Source of the DNA: an uncultured Oscillospiraceae bacterium
GTDB lineage: Bacteria > Bacillota > Clostridia > Oscillospirales > Ruminococcaceae
Direction: 5' to 3'
Assembly: GCA_900552945.1 (NCBI GenBank)
Contig: USBI01000042.1
Coordinates: 1-15,685 of the forward strand
Length of the DNA: 15,685 nt
The position numbers were made by a program, and so were the translations under genes. Shown piece by piece: positions 5,421 to 13,841 of this stretch (the first letter of the stretch is position 1; the number at the start of each line of letters is the position of its first letter). Under the pieces are notes generated by a model that was given only the letters and a program-made list of their open reading frames with translations, was not told where the DNA came from and searched no databases.

Positions 5421-6913
5421 CAAACACCCTCCTCAAGAATCCGGTAAATCTGTTCCATCTCCAAACTGTCCCGCACACCCTGCGCGAGCTTGTCATACTG
5501 CTGCTGTTTGTACGCGCCATAATCCGTCACCTCAAGGGTAAGCGTTTCCAGCCCTTTTCGTTTGAGCAGGATGGACACCAGCGCCCGGCGGAATTCCTCG
5601 CTGTCAAACAGCCCGTGCAGGTAACTTCCAAACACATTGTTACACACGCCGCCGTCAGTTATACCGTTTTCAAGCCGGACAAGCGGCTGAACCGGCTGTT
5701 CCGCTTCGCTTTTTCCCATATGGATCTCATAGCCGGTGACCGAAGCACCGGAAAGCGGGGCAAACAGCCCTTCCAACGGAAGGACCACACCATCCACCCG
5801 AGTACGGGTCTTCTGCGGCAGGAACTTGGTGACAAACGGCAGCAGACCGATGCCCGCCATCTCCCCGCCCTGTTCGAGCGAAAGCGGGTCAGACAAACGA
5901 ACACCGAGCATCTGGTATCCACCACAGATGCCGATGACCGGCGTGCCGGAAGCCGCGCGCTTTTTCACCGCCGCTTCCAGCCCGTTCTGCCGCAGCCAGA
6001 GAAGGTCGCCCATGGTGTTTTTGGTACCGGGCAGGATGAGCAGGTCCGGTTCACCCAGCTCGGCCGCTGTTTTAACATACCGAACGCCCAGTCCCTCGAT
6101 CTGTTCCAGGGCGTGAAAATCGGTAAAATTGGAGATGCGCGGCAGACGGATGACAGCAACATCGAGAATGCCCTGCTTTTCTCTGCGGTCCAGCCGTTCG
6201 GAAACGCTGTCTTCGTCGTCCACATCCACCGAAAGCATAGGAACGGTGCCAACAACAGGAACGCCCGTCAGTTGTTCGAGCTGAGCAAGTCCCGGCTTCA
6301 AGATGGAAACATCCCCGCGGAATTTGTTGATGATAAGCCCTTTTACCCGCCAGCGTTCTTCCGGTTCCAGCAGGGCGACCGTCCCGTACAGGCTCGCGAA
6401 AACGCCGCCGCGGTCAATATCCCCAGCCAGTAGGACCGGGGCGTCCGCCATTGCCGCCATTCCCATGTTGACAATGTCTTCGCTTTTTAAATTGATTTCC
6501 GCCGGGCTCCCTGCCCCTTCCAGAACAATGATGTCATTTTTCGCAGCGAGGGCATTGTACGCCTGCATGATCTGCGGAACGAGATTCTTTTTATAACGGA
6601 AATATTCCATGGCACTCATGTTGCCCAGCACTTCCCCGTTGACGATCACCTGACTGCCTACATCGTTGGTGGGTTTGAGCAGGATTGGGTTCATCAGCAC
6701 CGATGGTTCGATGCCGGCCGCCTCAGCCTGCATGACCTGAGCGCGCCCCATCTCGAAGCCGTCTTTGGTAATAAAGCTGTTGAGCGCCATATTTTGGCTT
6801 TTGAACGGAGCGACCCTGTACCCGTCCTGTTTGAAGATACGGCAGAGCGCGGCAACCAGAAAACTTTTTCCGGTGCCGGAAGTTGTTCCCTGCACCATGA
6901 TGGATTTTGCCAT
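5420..6913 (-). CDS. cobQ: Adenosylcobyric acid synthase CobQ/CbiP
   Basis: It amidates side chains b, d, e and g of adenosylcobyrinic acid a,c-diamide, using glutamine and ATP. The 497 residues are full length. The N-terminal dethiobiotin-synthetase-like ATPase has [20 protein letters not shown] (P-loop about 8-17) and [11 protein letters not shown] (37-47). The central part has [12 protein letters not shown] (131-142) and [15 protein letters not shown] (163-177). The C-terminal class I glutamine amidotransferase has [10 protein letters not shown] with nucleophile Cys330 and FGSYLHGLF with His433. GGAGG lies 7 bases before the ATG. A 140-base gap, the widest in the operon, separates it from cobD. 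Confidence 0.96.
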   Translation of the reverse strand: MAKSIMVQGTTSGTGKSFLVAALCRIFKQDGYRVAPFKSQNMALNSFITKDGFEMGRAQVMQAEAAGIEPSVLMNPILLKPTNDVGSQVIVNGEVLGNMSAMEYFRYKKNLVPQIMQAYNALAAKNDIIVLEGAGSPAEINLKSEDIVNMGMAAMADAPVLLAGDIDRGGVFASLYGTVALLEPEERWRVKGLIINKFRGDVSILKPGLAQLEQLTGVPVVGTVPMLSVDVDDEDSVSERLDRREKQGILDVAVIRLPRISNFTDFHALEQIEGLGVRYVKTAAELGEPDLLILPGTKNTMGDLLWLRQNGLEAAVKKRAASGTPVIGICGGYQMLGVRLSDPLSLEQGGEMAGIGLLPFVTKFLPQKTRTRVDGVVLPLEGLFAPLSGASVTGYEIHMGKSEAEQPVQPLVRLENGITDGGVCNNVFGSYLHGLFDSEEFRRALVSILLKRKGLETLTLEVTDYGAYKQQQYDKLAQGVRDSLEMEQIYRILEEGV

Positions 6914-7053
6914 ATCGGACCTCCCAATACCGTCTTACGGCAATGATGACAATGACTGAATCGGTTTGTTTCCTATTTGAGGAGACGATTCGGCATTTCC
7001 TTTTCTCACGGCTGTGTTGGATATGCCTGCGGATGTTTTACAAAAACAGTCCT
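6914..7053. other. Noncoding spacer inside the cobalamin operon
   Basis: This 140-base stretch between cobD and cobQ is the only sizeable gap in an otherwise overlapping operon. It contains the cobQ ribosome site and a weak 4-bp hairpin (CCGT-CTT-ACGG, near 6933-6943). I see no convincing promoter on the minus strand, no strong terminator and no cobalamin riboswitch elements. Confidence 0.6.
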
Positions 7054-8145
7054 TTATTTTTCTTGCTCAAGCACCTGTTCCAGCGCGGCAATGAGCCGGA
7101 TATTTTCCTTACGGGTGCGCACCGCCGCGCGGCAGTAGTCCTGCGGCATGCCGCGGTAGTTGTCACAGCTTCGCAAAAGGATGCCAAGCGGCTTCAACTT
7201 TTCCCCAAGATGTGAAACCGGCGAACGAAAAAAGATGAAATTCGCTTTGGAACCAACCACCGGAAGATGGAGCCGCGCAAACTCCTGTTTGAGAAAACAG
7301 CGTTCTTCCCGAATGAGCCGGGCGGTCTCCCGGCGATAATCCTCCTCACCCAGCGCCGCAATCCCAGCCGCCTGCGCCAGCGTGGAAACGCTCCACGGCT
7401 GTACGGTGCCGGCCATCCATTCCAGCAGAAGACGGTCGGAACACAGGCCGTATCCCAAACGGACGCCTGCCATTGCGTACAGCTTGGTAAACGCCTTGAG
7501 TACCAGCAGGTTGGGAAATTCCGCGAGTCTGCCGGTCATCGAGTGCTGTTCTTCCGGTTCGAGAAAATCCGTAAAGCACTCATCCAGCAGAACAAAAACG
7601 CCCATTTCCCGGCAGGTGAGAAGCAGTTCTTCCAGTAGTTTAGGGGCAACTGTCTGCCCGGTGGGATTGTTGGGGTTGCACAGGCAGAACATCAGCCGTT
7701 TGCCGCTGTTTGCCGCGGCCCAACCCCGCAAAGCATCAAGCATGTCTTTGTCCGGAAGGAAGCCTTTCTCTTCCGAAAGCGGATAATCATCAACTGCGCA
7801 CCCTACACAGGCGAGCGCCTGTTCGTATTCCGCAAACGAGGGAATGGGTAAAAAGGCTCGTTCCGGCCTCACCGCCCGAACAAAGCGGAAGATGAGGTCC
7901 GCCGCCCCGTTGCCGCACTGGATATACCCCGCGGGAACGGATTCATACGCCGCGAGTTCCGCGGTCAACCGGCGGCAGAGCGGATCGGGATAGCCCGCCG
8001 AAACCTCGATCGCCGAAACGATGGCATCTTTCACTCCGCGCGGCATCCCAAGCGGGTTGAGGTTCGCGGAAAAATCGAGCGGAAGGGCGCCGAACCGTTC
8101 CCGGTACCCTTCGGTATCTCCTCCATGGATCAAAGCCAATGCCAT
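7054..8145 (-). CDS. cobD: L-threonine-O-3-phosphate decarboxylase CobD (class-II aminotransferase fold)
   Basis: This PLP enzyme makes (R)-1-amino-2-propanol O-phosphate, the linker between corrin ring and nucleotide loop. From the start at 8145 it has 363 residues: HGGD (7-10), DFSANLNPLG (24-33), IQCGNGAADLIF (75-86), CNPNNPTG (156-163), LLDECFTDF (186-194, PLP-nitrogen Asp188) and KAFTKLYAMAGVRLGYG with Schiff-base Lys221. It is closely related to histidinol-phosphate aminotransferase; the N-terminal HGG motif, placement next to cbiB and lack of any his gene favour CobD. The frame is open 22 codons further upstream, but that would run deep into cbiB. The ATG at 8145 follows directly on a G-run; a TTG two codons in would have better spacing. 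It overlaps cbiB by 16 bases. Confidence 0.9.
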   Translation of the reverse strand: MALALIHGGDTEGYRERFGALPLDFSANLNPLGMPRGVKDAIVSAIEVSAGYPDPLCRRLTAELAAYESVPAGYIQCGNGAADLIFRFVRAVRPERAFLPIPSFAEYEQALACVGCAVDDYPLSEEKGFLPDKDMLDALRGWAAANSGKRLMFCLCNPNNPTGQTVAPKLLEELLLTCREMGVFVLLDECFTDFLEPEEQHSMTGRLAEFPNLLVLKAFTKLYAMAGVRLGYGLCSDRLLLEWMAGTVQPWSVSTLAQAAGIAALGEEDYRRETARLIREERCFLKQEFARLHLPVVGSKANFIFFRSPVSHLGEKLKPLGILLRSCDNYRGMPQDYCRAAVRTRKENIRLIAALEQVLEQEK

Positions 8146-9125
8146 CCCCCCGTCACGCAAAAAATAGAAACGAATAACGCCGCGCGCAAAACACAGCAAA
8201 CAAGCAGACACAAGGCGGAAGACAGGTAAAGCAGCCGATTTGCCCGGCGGATATCCTCCGCTTCCACCGGCCGCAGCGGGTCACCGATGGTTTTTTTGTG
8301 GACCAATTTTCCAAAGTAACTTGCATCCCCCGCAAGCTGTACGCCAAGCGCCCCCGCGCACGCAGACTCGGTCTGTGCGGAGTTGGGACTCGCGTGATTG
8401 AACCGGTCCCGCCGAAAGATGCGCCATGCGCCTTTGGAGTCATACCGCAGAAAAAAGGCAGAAACAATCAAAAGCAGTGCGGCGAACCGGGACGGGATAA
8501 AATTGAGCAGGTCGTCAAACCGGGCGGCGGCACGGCCGAAGAACAGGTAACGATCGTTTTTGTAACCGATCATACTGTCCATGGTGTTGACCGCCTTGTA
8601 AAAGAAGCCGAGCGGCGCGCCGCCCACAAGCATAAAGCACATGGGGGCGATGACGCCGTCGCTCAAATTTTCCGCCACCGTTTCCACTGCCGCCTTAGTC
8701 ACGCCAGTGAAACTGAGGTTTTGGGTGTCCCGCCCGACAATGCGGGAAACCATGCTGCGGGAACGGGGCAGGTCCCCCTCCACCACAGCCTTATAAACCA
8801 GCATGCTTTCCTTTTTTAGATCCTTGACCGCCAGAAGCTGGTAACAGAAAAAACTTTCCACAACAAACATCAGCGCCGGGTGGACAAGCCACAGCAGCCA
8901 CAAAACAAGCGCGGATATCCCGCACCAGAAAAGCGGAAGAAACACCGCGAGCACAGCACCCGCGCCGATCAAACCGCGCGGAGTCTTTGGAAAAATACGG
9001 CGCAGAAGCTGTTCCAGTCCGGTGATCATCTTTCCCATCAGCACAACAGGGTGCGGAAGAAAGCGCGGGTCGCCGAAACAAAGGTCCAGCAGATATCCGG
9101 CGGCAAGCGCGCACAGGTGAATCAT
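8130..9125 (-). CDS. cbiB: Adenosylcobinamide-phosphate synthase CbiB
   Basis: A membrane protein that joins aminopropanol phosphate to adenosylcobyric acid. The 331 residues match the family. The signature DLCFGDPRFLPHPVVLMGK (14-32) is followed by several hydrophobic helices (about 52-75, 78-95, a further one in the second half, and one at about 295-325), the conserved stretch VETVAENLSDGVIAPM and, further on, AVNTMDSMIGYKNDRY. It starts with ATG inside the cobC stop (ATGA). It precedes cobD, whose product is its substrate; the 16-base overlap with cobD suggests coupled translation. Confidence 0.95.
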   Translation of the reverse strand: MIHLCALAAGYLLDLCFGDPRFLPHPVVLMGKMITGLEQLLRRIFPKTPRGLIGAGAVLAVFLPLFWCGISALVLWLLWLVHPALMFVVESFFCYQLLAVKDLKKESMLVYKAVVEGDLPRSRSMVSRIVGRDTQNLSFTGVTKAAVETVAENLSDGVIAPMCFMLVGGAPLGFFYKAVNTMDSMIGYKNDRYLFFGRAAARFDDLLNFIPSRFAALLLIVSAFFLRYDSKGAWRIFRRDRFNHASPNSAQTESACAGALGVQLAGDASYFGKLVHKKTIGDPLRPVEAEDIRRANRLLYLSSALCLLVCCVLRAALFVSIFCVTGGWHWL

Positions 9126-9721
9126 AAAACATCCTCCGAAACGGGTAATTTGCGCTCTGCAGCCCAGAGCGCCGGGTCAAACGCAAGGCAAAGCCGCCCG
9201 CAGTTGGGAAGCTGCCAGTCAAAATAATCCTTCTGCGGCAGAGCGTACCGCTCAAACAGCGCCATAATGGTACCGCCGTGCAGAACAAAGGCAACGTCTT
9301 CTGTTTGATGCCGGCTGCACAGCTGACCGGCGATTCGTTCAAACTCAGTACAGCAGCGGGCGGAAAACTCTACTTTGGATTCCCCACCCGGGCATTTTCC
9401 TTCACATCCGCCCTCGACCCAGATAGAATATGCAGGATCGTTTGCCAGTTCAAGGTAATTTTTCCCTTCAAACCGGCCGAAATCCATCTCACGCAGGTCC
9501 GGGCAGGAGATATACCCTGCCGACGGGAACAGGATGCGCGCAGTCTCCAGCGTGCGCCGCAGCGGCGTAACATACACGGTGCGGATGTGCTCCGGCGCAG
9601 AACAGGCGGCTTTCACTGCCGCTTCGATCCCTGCGGCGCAGAGGGGCTCATCCGTCCGGCCGATGTAACGGTGTTCCAGATTTCCTTCCGTCTGCGCATG
9701 ACGGTAGAAATAAAGGATCAT
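9122..9721 (-). CDS. cobC: Alpha-ribazole(-phosphate) phosphatase CobC, histidine phosphatase family
   Basis: It removes the 5'-phosphate of alpha-ribazole phosphate or of adenosylcobalamin phosphate in nucleotide loop assembly. The 199 residues from the ATG at 9721 carry FYRHAQTEGN (5-14, nucleophile His8, Arg7), VTPLRRTLETA (51-61), LREMDFGRFEG (76-86, acid Glu78), PGGES (111-115) and VLHGG (146-150, second His148). An upstream in-frame start would add 19 unlike residues inside the neighbouring gene, while AGGGGAG lies 6 bases before the ATG chosen. It overlaps both neighbours as ATGA. The fold alone does not prove the substrate; the operon does. Confidence 0.9.
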   Translation of the reverse strand: MILYFYRHAQTEGNLEHRYIGRTDEPLCAAGIEAAVKAACSAPEHIRTVYVTPLRRTLETARILFPSAGYISCPDLREMDFGRFEGKNYLELANDPAYSIWVEGGCEGKCPGGESKVEFSARCCTEFERIAGQLCSRHQTEDVAFVLHGGTIMALFERYALPQKDYFDWQLPNCGRLCLAFDPALWAAERKLPVSEDVL

Positions 9722-10074
9722 GGTAACTCCCCTTTCAGCACAACCGGGATACCGCACTGGATACGCACCACACAGCATGCACGCTTTGCAAGTTCTACAC
9801 AGAGCCTGCCCACCTGCTCACGCCACTGGTTCTCTTCCCGGTCAAGCGGCACAACGCCACAGCCCACTTCATCGCAGATGACCACCTGTTTGTGGGAAAG
9901 CGGCTCCAGCAGTTCCTCCGCTTTAGAAAGACAGCCGCGCACCATCGTTTCCAGATGATCGACCACCGGGCGATCGTCAAGAACAGCATCAGCAATCTGC
10001 TCCTCACGGCAGCCCAGCCGTTTCAACACAAATTCCCGTTTCCCGGAACCTTTTCCACCCACGACCAGTATCAT
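9718..10074 (-). CDS. Short CobU-like protein with degenerate P-loop
   Basis: A 118-residue relative of the bifunctional cobinamide kinase/guanylyltransferase CobU (usually about 170-190). It keeps the first strand and nucleotide loop, MILVVGGKGSGKRE, and the C-terminal half in good order: VVICDEVGCGVVPLD (64-78), a long helix, then IQCGIPVVLKG (105-115), matching CobU's VTNEVGMGIVP and final strand. The middle of CobU, including the guanylylated histidine region (R-I-x-x-H), is replaced by about 30 residues. The P-loop ends GKR where Ser/Thr normally binds magnesium. It thus seems unable to act as guanylyltransferase and doubtful as kinase. The AGGAGG ribosome site overlaps the cobS stop and has good spacing. 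A full CobU is encoded at 10856-11383, so this may be a partner, a regulator or a specialised kinase. Confidence 0.75.
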   Translation of the reverse strand: MILVVGGKGSGKREFVLKRLGCREEQIADAVLDDRPVVDHLETMVRGCLSKAEELLEPLSHKQVVICDEVGCGVVPLDREENQWREQVGRLCVELAKRACCVVRIQCGIPVVLKGELP

Positions 10075-10085
10075 GAAAAATCCTC

Positions 10086-10859
10086 CTAAAACAAACAGAG
10101 TTTCTGTGACAGTACCAGCCCCGCCAGCATGAAAAGCTCACAGAGCACTAAAAAGAACCCGGCAAGGTCACCGGTGATACCGCCAAAACTGCGTTTGGAC
10201 ATGATAAAGTAATACAAAAAGGTAAGCCCTGCCGCCGCAATCATAAACAGCGCGGAAAACCAGTTGACGCAAAGAAGCGCCGCGCAGAGAACCGCCGCCA
10301 GCACCAGTAGAAAAATGCGGACCTGTTTTTTTGCCGAAGCGTCCGCAAACGCGTACACCAACCCACTGTTTTTCGCGCAGGGAAAGGAAGCCACTGAAAG
10401 CCCGCTGAGTGTCCGGCTGAGCAGAAAACTGAGCGACAGGCAAAACAGTGCCGGGACAGTGCGCTCCAGTTCGGTGCTGAGCGCAAAGAACAGCAGAAAA
10501 TAACACACGGCGGCAAGAATGGCAAACGCGCCGCTGTGGGAATCCTTCAAAATCTCCAGCTTTTTCTCACGCGGCGCATGGCTGGAAAGCGCATCCGCCG
10601 TGTCGCAGAATCCGTCCAGATGGATGCCGCCGCAGACTAAGACCGGCAGCAGGGTGATCCCCGCTCCGGTAAGGACCGGGCCAAACGAAAGCAGGCGTGC
10701 GATGTAATCCCACAAAAACACAAGCAAGCCGGTCACAATGCCGATGAACGGAAACGCGCACATGGCATAACGCATGTTTTCACGGGTCCATTCCACACGC
10801 GGCATAGGCAGCTTGGAGTACATGGAAAACGCGACCGCGATGGTTTTAAAAAATGTCAC
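10086..10859 (-). CDS. cobS: Adenosylcobinamide-GDP ribazoletransferase (cobalamin synthase) CobS
   Basis: A membrane enzyme that joins adenosylcobinamide-GDP with alpha-ribazole (phosphate) to finish the cobamide. The 257 residues carry an N-terminal FSMYSKLPMPRVEW (11-24), the Asp-rich active-site motif GGIHLDGFCDTADAL (77-91) with KDSHSGAFA soon after, and about six hydrophobic helices, including the C-terminal FFLVLCELFMLAGLVLS. The start is GTG (10857-10859) inside the cobU stop (GTGA), with AAAGGAGG about 9 bases away. Confidence 0.95.
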   Translation of the reverse strand: MTFFKTIAVAFSMYSKLPMPRVEWTRENMRYAMCAFPFIGIVTGLLVFLWDYIARLLSFGPVLTGAGITLLPVLVCGGIHLDGFCDTADALSSHAPREKKLEILKDSHSGAFAILAAVCYFLLFFALSTELERTVPALFCLSLSFLLSRTLSGLSVASFPCAKNSGLVYAFADASAKKQVRIFLLVLAAVLCAALLCVNWFSALFMIAAAGLTFLYYFIMSKRSFGGITGDLAGFFLVLCELFMLAGLVLSQKLCLF

Positions 10860-11383
10860 GCCGAAGCGCCTCCTTTCAAATAAAGCGGCAGGCCGCAGAC
10901 AACCTCTACCACACGGTCGGCACGAGCGGCAAGCGCACGGTTGATTTCAGCAAGTTTTACCCGGTAATTCTCTGTGGAAGGGTCATAGACAACACCGTCG
11001 GAAAAAACATCGTTGGTTACAACTACCAGCTCTTTTGTACTGCGGATGAGCCCCTCTACACCGTTTACCACGGCGGACACCGTCTGTTCGCCCGCTCCGC
11101 TTTCTGAAAACAGCTCATTTGCGGTGAGATTACCGATGCACTCGAGCAAAGCGGCGCCCGGCTGCGGCAATGTGAGCCCGGAAAGACCGGTGTAACGTTC
11201 CACCGTTTCAAACCGCTTCTGGGCGCGCAGGGCTCGATGCCGCCGGATACGCGTCTGCCCTTCCTCCCCGAACGGCTGCATGGTAGCAATGTAGTAACGG
11301 GGAAACACACCAGACGAAGTGACCAGCTGTTCGGCATATTCACTTTTTCCGCTGGCGCTCCCGCCAATGACCAGTGTAAACAC
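10856..11383 (-). CDS. cobU: Adenosylcobinamide kinase / adenosylcobinamide-phosphate guanylyltransferase CobU
   Basis: It phosphorylates adenosylcobinamide and then converts it to adenosylcobinamide-GDP. The 175 residues are full length: P-loop GGSASGKS (7-14), YIATMQPFGEE (31-41), RIRRHRALR (45-53) with His49 as the likely guanylylated residue, LLECIGNLTANEL (79-91), VVTNDVFSDGVV (121-132) and CGLPLYLK (163-170). The usual N-E-V-G-x-G of the fifth motif reads N-D-V-F-S-D-G here, a deviation; the short paralogue at 9718-10074 keeps the standard form. The GTG start at 11383 has only AAAGG about 12 bases upstream, weaker than the other genes of the operon. It lies 29 bases after cobT and overlaps cobS by 4. 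Confidence 0.9.
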   Translation of the reverse strand: MFTLVIGGSASGKSEYAEQLVTSSGVFPRYYIATMQPFGEEGQTRIRRHRALRAQKRFETVERYTGLSGLTLPQPGAALLECIGNLTANELFSESGAGEQTVSAVVNGVEGLIRSTKELVVVTNDVFSDGVVYDPSTENYRVKLAEINRALAARADRVVEVVCGLPLYLKGGASA

Positions 11384-11412
11384 GACCGTTCACGCCTTTC
11401 CGCAACATGTTA

Positions 11413-12477
11413 TCACAGTGGTTTGTATTCCTCAATCTCAATATCCGAAAAGGTGCTCATGCCACGGTAGACCGCCGCCGCCATATCAAACAACGGCATG
11501 GCCGCAACGGCGCCCGTTCCCTCACCCAGCCGCATGCGAGCGGTGATGAGCGGTTCAAGGCCCAACGCCTCCAGCACCATATGCCCAGCCGGTTCGGCCG
11601 AAACATGGCTTGCGAACACTGCCTTTTTCGCCAGGGGGCAGGCACGCACCGCGCAGAGCGCCGCCACGCAGGAGATAAACCCGTCTGCCAGCACCGGAAC
11701 GCCGTATAGCGCTCCGCCGAGGAATGCCCCCATGATGCCGGCGATGTCAAATCCGCCCACCTTACGCACTACGTCAAGCGGGTCGGATGGGTCCGGCGCG
11801 TTCACACGGATGGCCTCACGGATGACCTCCACCTTACGCAACAGGCCGCTGTCACTCAAGCCGGCGCCTTTACCGGTGACCTTCTCCGGCGGCAGGCCGA
11901 GCAGAACGGAGGCGACCGCCGAACTGGTGGTGGTGTTGCCGATTCCCATTTCGCCGGTAGCGAGCAGACGATAACCGTTTTCCTTGCACTCCCGCACCAG
12001 CTCTATGCCGGTTTCCAGCGCGGAGAAAAACTGCTCCTCCTCCATGGCCGGACCAACGCTGATATCCTTCGTGCCCATTCCCGCCTTTTTCTGAACCAAA
12101 CCGGGAACATCCACAACGGTGTTCATGCCCACATCCACCGGAATGACCGTAGCCCCGGCGACCCGCGCCATCCGGCAGACAGAGGTCTGCGCGCGGGTGA
12201 GGTTTTCCGCCACCACCGCAGTGACCTCACTTCCGGTCTGGGTCACGCCCTGCGCGACCACCCCATTGTCTGCGCAGAATACGAGCACCCCCTTTTTGGA
12301 AAGGTCACAGGACACGTCGCCGGTGAGCCCCACCACGCGGATGAGCGCATCCTCAAGCAGCCCGAGACTGCCGAGCGGCTTTGCGATGGAATCCCACCGC
12401 TTTTTCGCCTGTTCCATGGCGAATTCATCCGCCGGGGTGATTTGTGAAAGCTGTTTTAATAACGTTTCTCTGTTCAT
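11413..12477 (-). CDS. cobT: Nicotinate-nucleotide-dimethylbenzimidazole phosphoribosyltransferase CobT
   Basis: It activates the lower-ligand base to alpha-ribazole phosphate. The 354 residues match the family: KPLGSLGLLE (33-42), VLVFCADNGVVAQGVTQTGSEVT (64-86), VDVGMN (114-119), GEMGIGNTTT (175-184), GKGAGLSD (202-209), GFDIAGIMGA (242-251) and RLGEGTGA with catalytic Glu319. It begins with ATG inside the cbiA stop (ATGA), with AGAGGAG about 11 bases upstream. Whether the base is 5,6-dimethylbenzimidazole or another benzimidazole or purine cannot be read from this alone; no base-synthesis gene is in the window. Confidence 0.96.
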   Translation of the reverse strand: MNRETLLKQLSQITPADEFAMEQAKKRWDSIAKPLGSLGLLEDALIRVVGLTGDVSCDLSKKGVLVFCADNGVVAQGVTQTGSEVTAVVAENLTRAQTSVCRMARVAGATVIPVDVGMNTVVDVPGLVQKKAGMGTKDISVGPAMEEEQFFSALETGIELVRECKENGYRLLATGEMGIGNTTTSSAVASVLLGLPPEKVTGKGAGLSDSGLLRKVEVIREAIRVNAPDPSDPLDVVRKVGGFDIAGIMGAFLGGALYGVPVLADGFISCVAALCAVRACPLAKKAVFASHVSAEPAGHMVLEALGLEPLITARMRLGEGTGAVAAMPLFDMAAAVYRGMSTFSDIEIEEYKPL

Positions 12478-13841
12478 CTTTTTTGATACTCCTCTGCCGC
12501 ACGGACAAAATGTTTCGCGAATGCCGGGTTGCTGTAAAAATACAGGTGCGGGTACCCGGCAAACAGGTTTTTCTGCGCGACAACGCAGTTCCAGCTGCGC
12601 TTGCCGCCCGGCTTTTTAGCTATAAACCCATCGCCGCAGACGGTGCTGTCCCAGTAGTGAAACTCATGCGCGCGAATCTTCTCCCCCTTTTTGCACAGCA
12701 GAGTATCCTGCTGCGCGGTGAGGGTCACATACCCAAACCGGGAAAGCCGGCCGGTTGGAAAACTTTCGGAAGCAATCGCTCCGACCATATCGAACGAAAC
12801 ACCATTCGTATCTTTCAAACGCTGTTGCAGGTACTGGAACCCGCCGCACTCGGCAACGGTCGGCATCCCGCCCAAAACCGCCGAACGCACCGCGCTCCGC
12901 ATGACTGTGTTGCGGGAAAGGGCTTCCGCATACAGTTCCGGATAACCGCCGCCCATGTAAAGCGCGCAGCTATTCGGCGGAAGCGCGTCGTCCCGAAGCG
13001 GGCTGAAAAAGCTGAGTTCCGCGCCCAGTTTCTCAAGCAGGCGGAGATTATCCTCATAATAAAAGCAGAAGGCTTCATCCCGCGCCACCGCGATTCGCGG
13101 CTTTCCATCCGTGACCGGGGAAACCGCGGGCAATTTGGCATCCAGAGTCGGAGCCGACCGGGCGAGCTCCACAAGGCGGTTTAAGTCGGCACTGTGCATG
13201 AGTTCATCCGCCAAGCGTTCGACCCGCTCCCGCAGGTCGGCGATTTCCCCGGCAGTCACCAGCCCTAAATGCCGGCTCTCGATTCGGCATTCGGGAAGTT
13301 CCGGCAAAAACCCCAGAACCGGGATACCAGTCTCCTCCTCCAAAAGAGGGGTGAGCATTTCACAAAGGGAACGGGAACAGCGGTTTAATAAAATCCCCCG
13401 AATATTCGCCTCCGGCCGAAACTGCGCAAACCCGCGCACCAGAGCCGCCAAAGACAGGGAAGCACCCTTCGGATTCACCACCAGCACCACCGGAGTGCGG
13501 GTTGCTCTGGCAAGGTCATAACTGCTGGCGGGCTCTTTTCCGCCGACCCCGTCATAATACCCCATGACTCCTTCGAACACCGCGATGCTGCTTTTCTGCG
13601 CGTGTTCCGCAAGCAGGCCTTTTGCCGTTTCCTCCTCGGTAAAAAACAGGTCCAGATTACAGCACTCCGCGCCTGTGACACGGGTGTGGAACATCGGGTC
13701 GATGTAATCCGGCCCGCACTTGAACGCGGAAGGGGTCTCGCCCATCTTTTGCAGGGCGCGGAGCAGCGCGCAGGTCAGGGTGGTTTTTCCGCTGCCGCTC
13801 ATGGGTGCTGCAAGCATCAAACGAGGGATGTGAACGCTCAT
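12474..13841 (-). CDS. cbiA: Cobyrinic acid a,c-diamide synthase CbiA (CobB)
   Basis: It amidates the a and c acetate side chains of cobyrinic acid, using glutamine and ATP. The 455 residues show the P-loop LMLAAPMSGSGKTTLTCALL (8-27), KCGPDYIDPMFH (41-52), FEGVMGYYDG (89-98), LYMGGGYPELYAEAL (294-308), the amidotransferase elbow VAECGGFQYL with Cys332, and C-terminal GYPHLYFYSNP with His432. Start and stop overlap both neighbours by 4 bases (ATGA). It is distinguished from CobQ by length, by GPDYIDPMFH and by the order of motifs. Confidence 0.96.
   Translation of the reverse strand: MSVHIPRLMLAAPMSGSGKTTLTCALLRALQKMGETPSAFKCGPDYIDPMFHTRVTGAECCNLDLFFTEEETAKGLLAEHAQKSSIAVFEGVMGYYDGVGGKEPASSYDLARATRTPVVLVVNPKGASLSLAALVRGFAQFRPEANIRGILLNRCSRSLCEMLTPLLEEETGIPVLGFLPELPECRIESRHLGLVTAGEIADLRERVERLADELMHSADLNRLVELARSAPTLDAKLPAVSPVTDGKPRIAVARDEAFCFYYEDNLRLLEKLGAELSFFSPLRDDALPPNSCALYMGGGYPELYAEALSRNTVMRSAVRSAVLGGMPTVAECGGFQYLQQRLKDTNGVSFDMVGAIASESFPTGRLSRFGYVTLTAQQDTLLCKKGEKIRAHEFHYWDSTVCGDGFIAKKPGGKRSWNCVVAQKNLFAGYPHLYFYSNPAFAKHFVRAAEEYQKR

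Noticed and set aside
5369..6433. A 354-codon open frame on the plus strand opposite cobQ
   Set aside because: It is antisense to a certain cobQ with all catalytic motifs, and its translation is rich in Arg, His and Gln without family features; long antisense frames are expected in GC-rich genes.
6914..7053. Possible cobalamin riboswitch or internal promoter in the cobD-cobQ gap
   Set aside because: No B12-box-like conserved sequence and no pair of -35/-10 hexamers with proper spacing on the minus strand; the operon's control region is expected beyond the right end.
9278..9958. A 226-codon plus-strand frame opposite cobC and the short cobU
   Set aside because: It runs across the junction of two minus-strand genes whose conserved motifs are clear; its composition looks like antisense.
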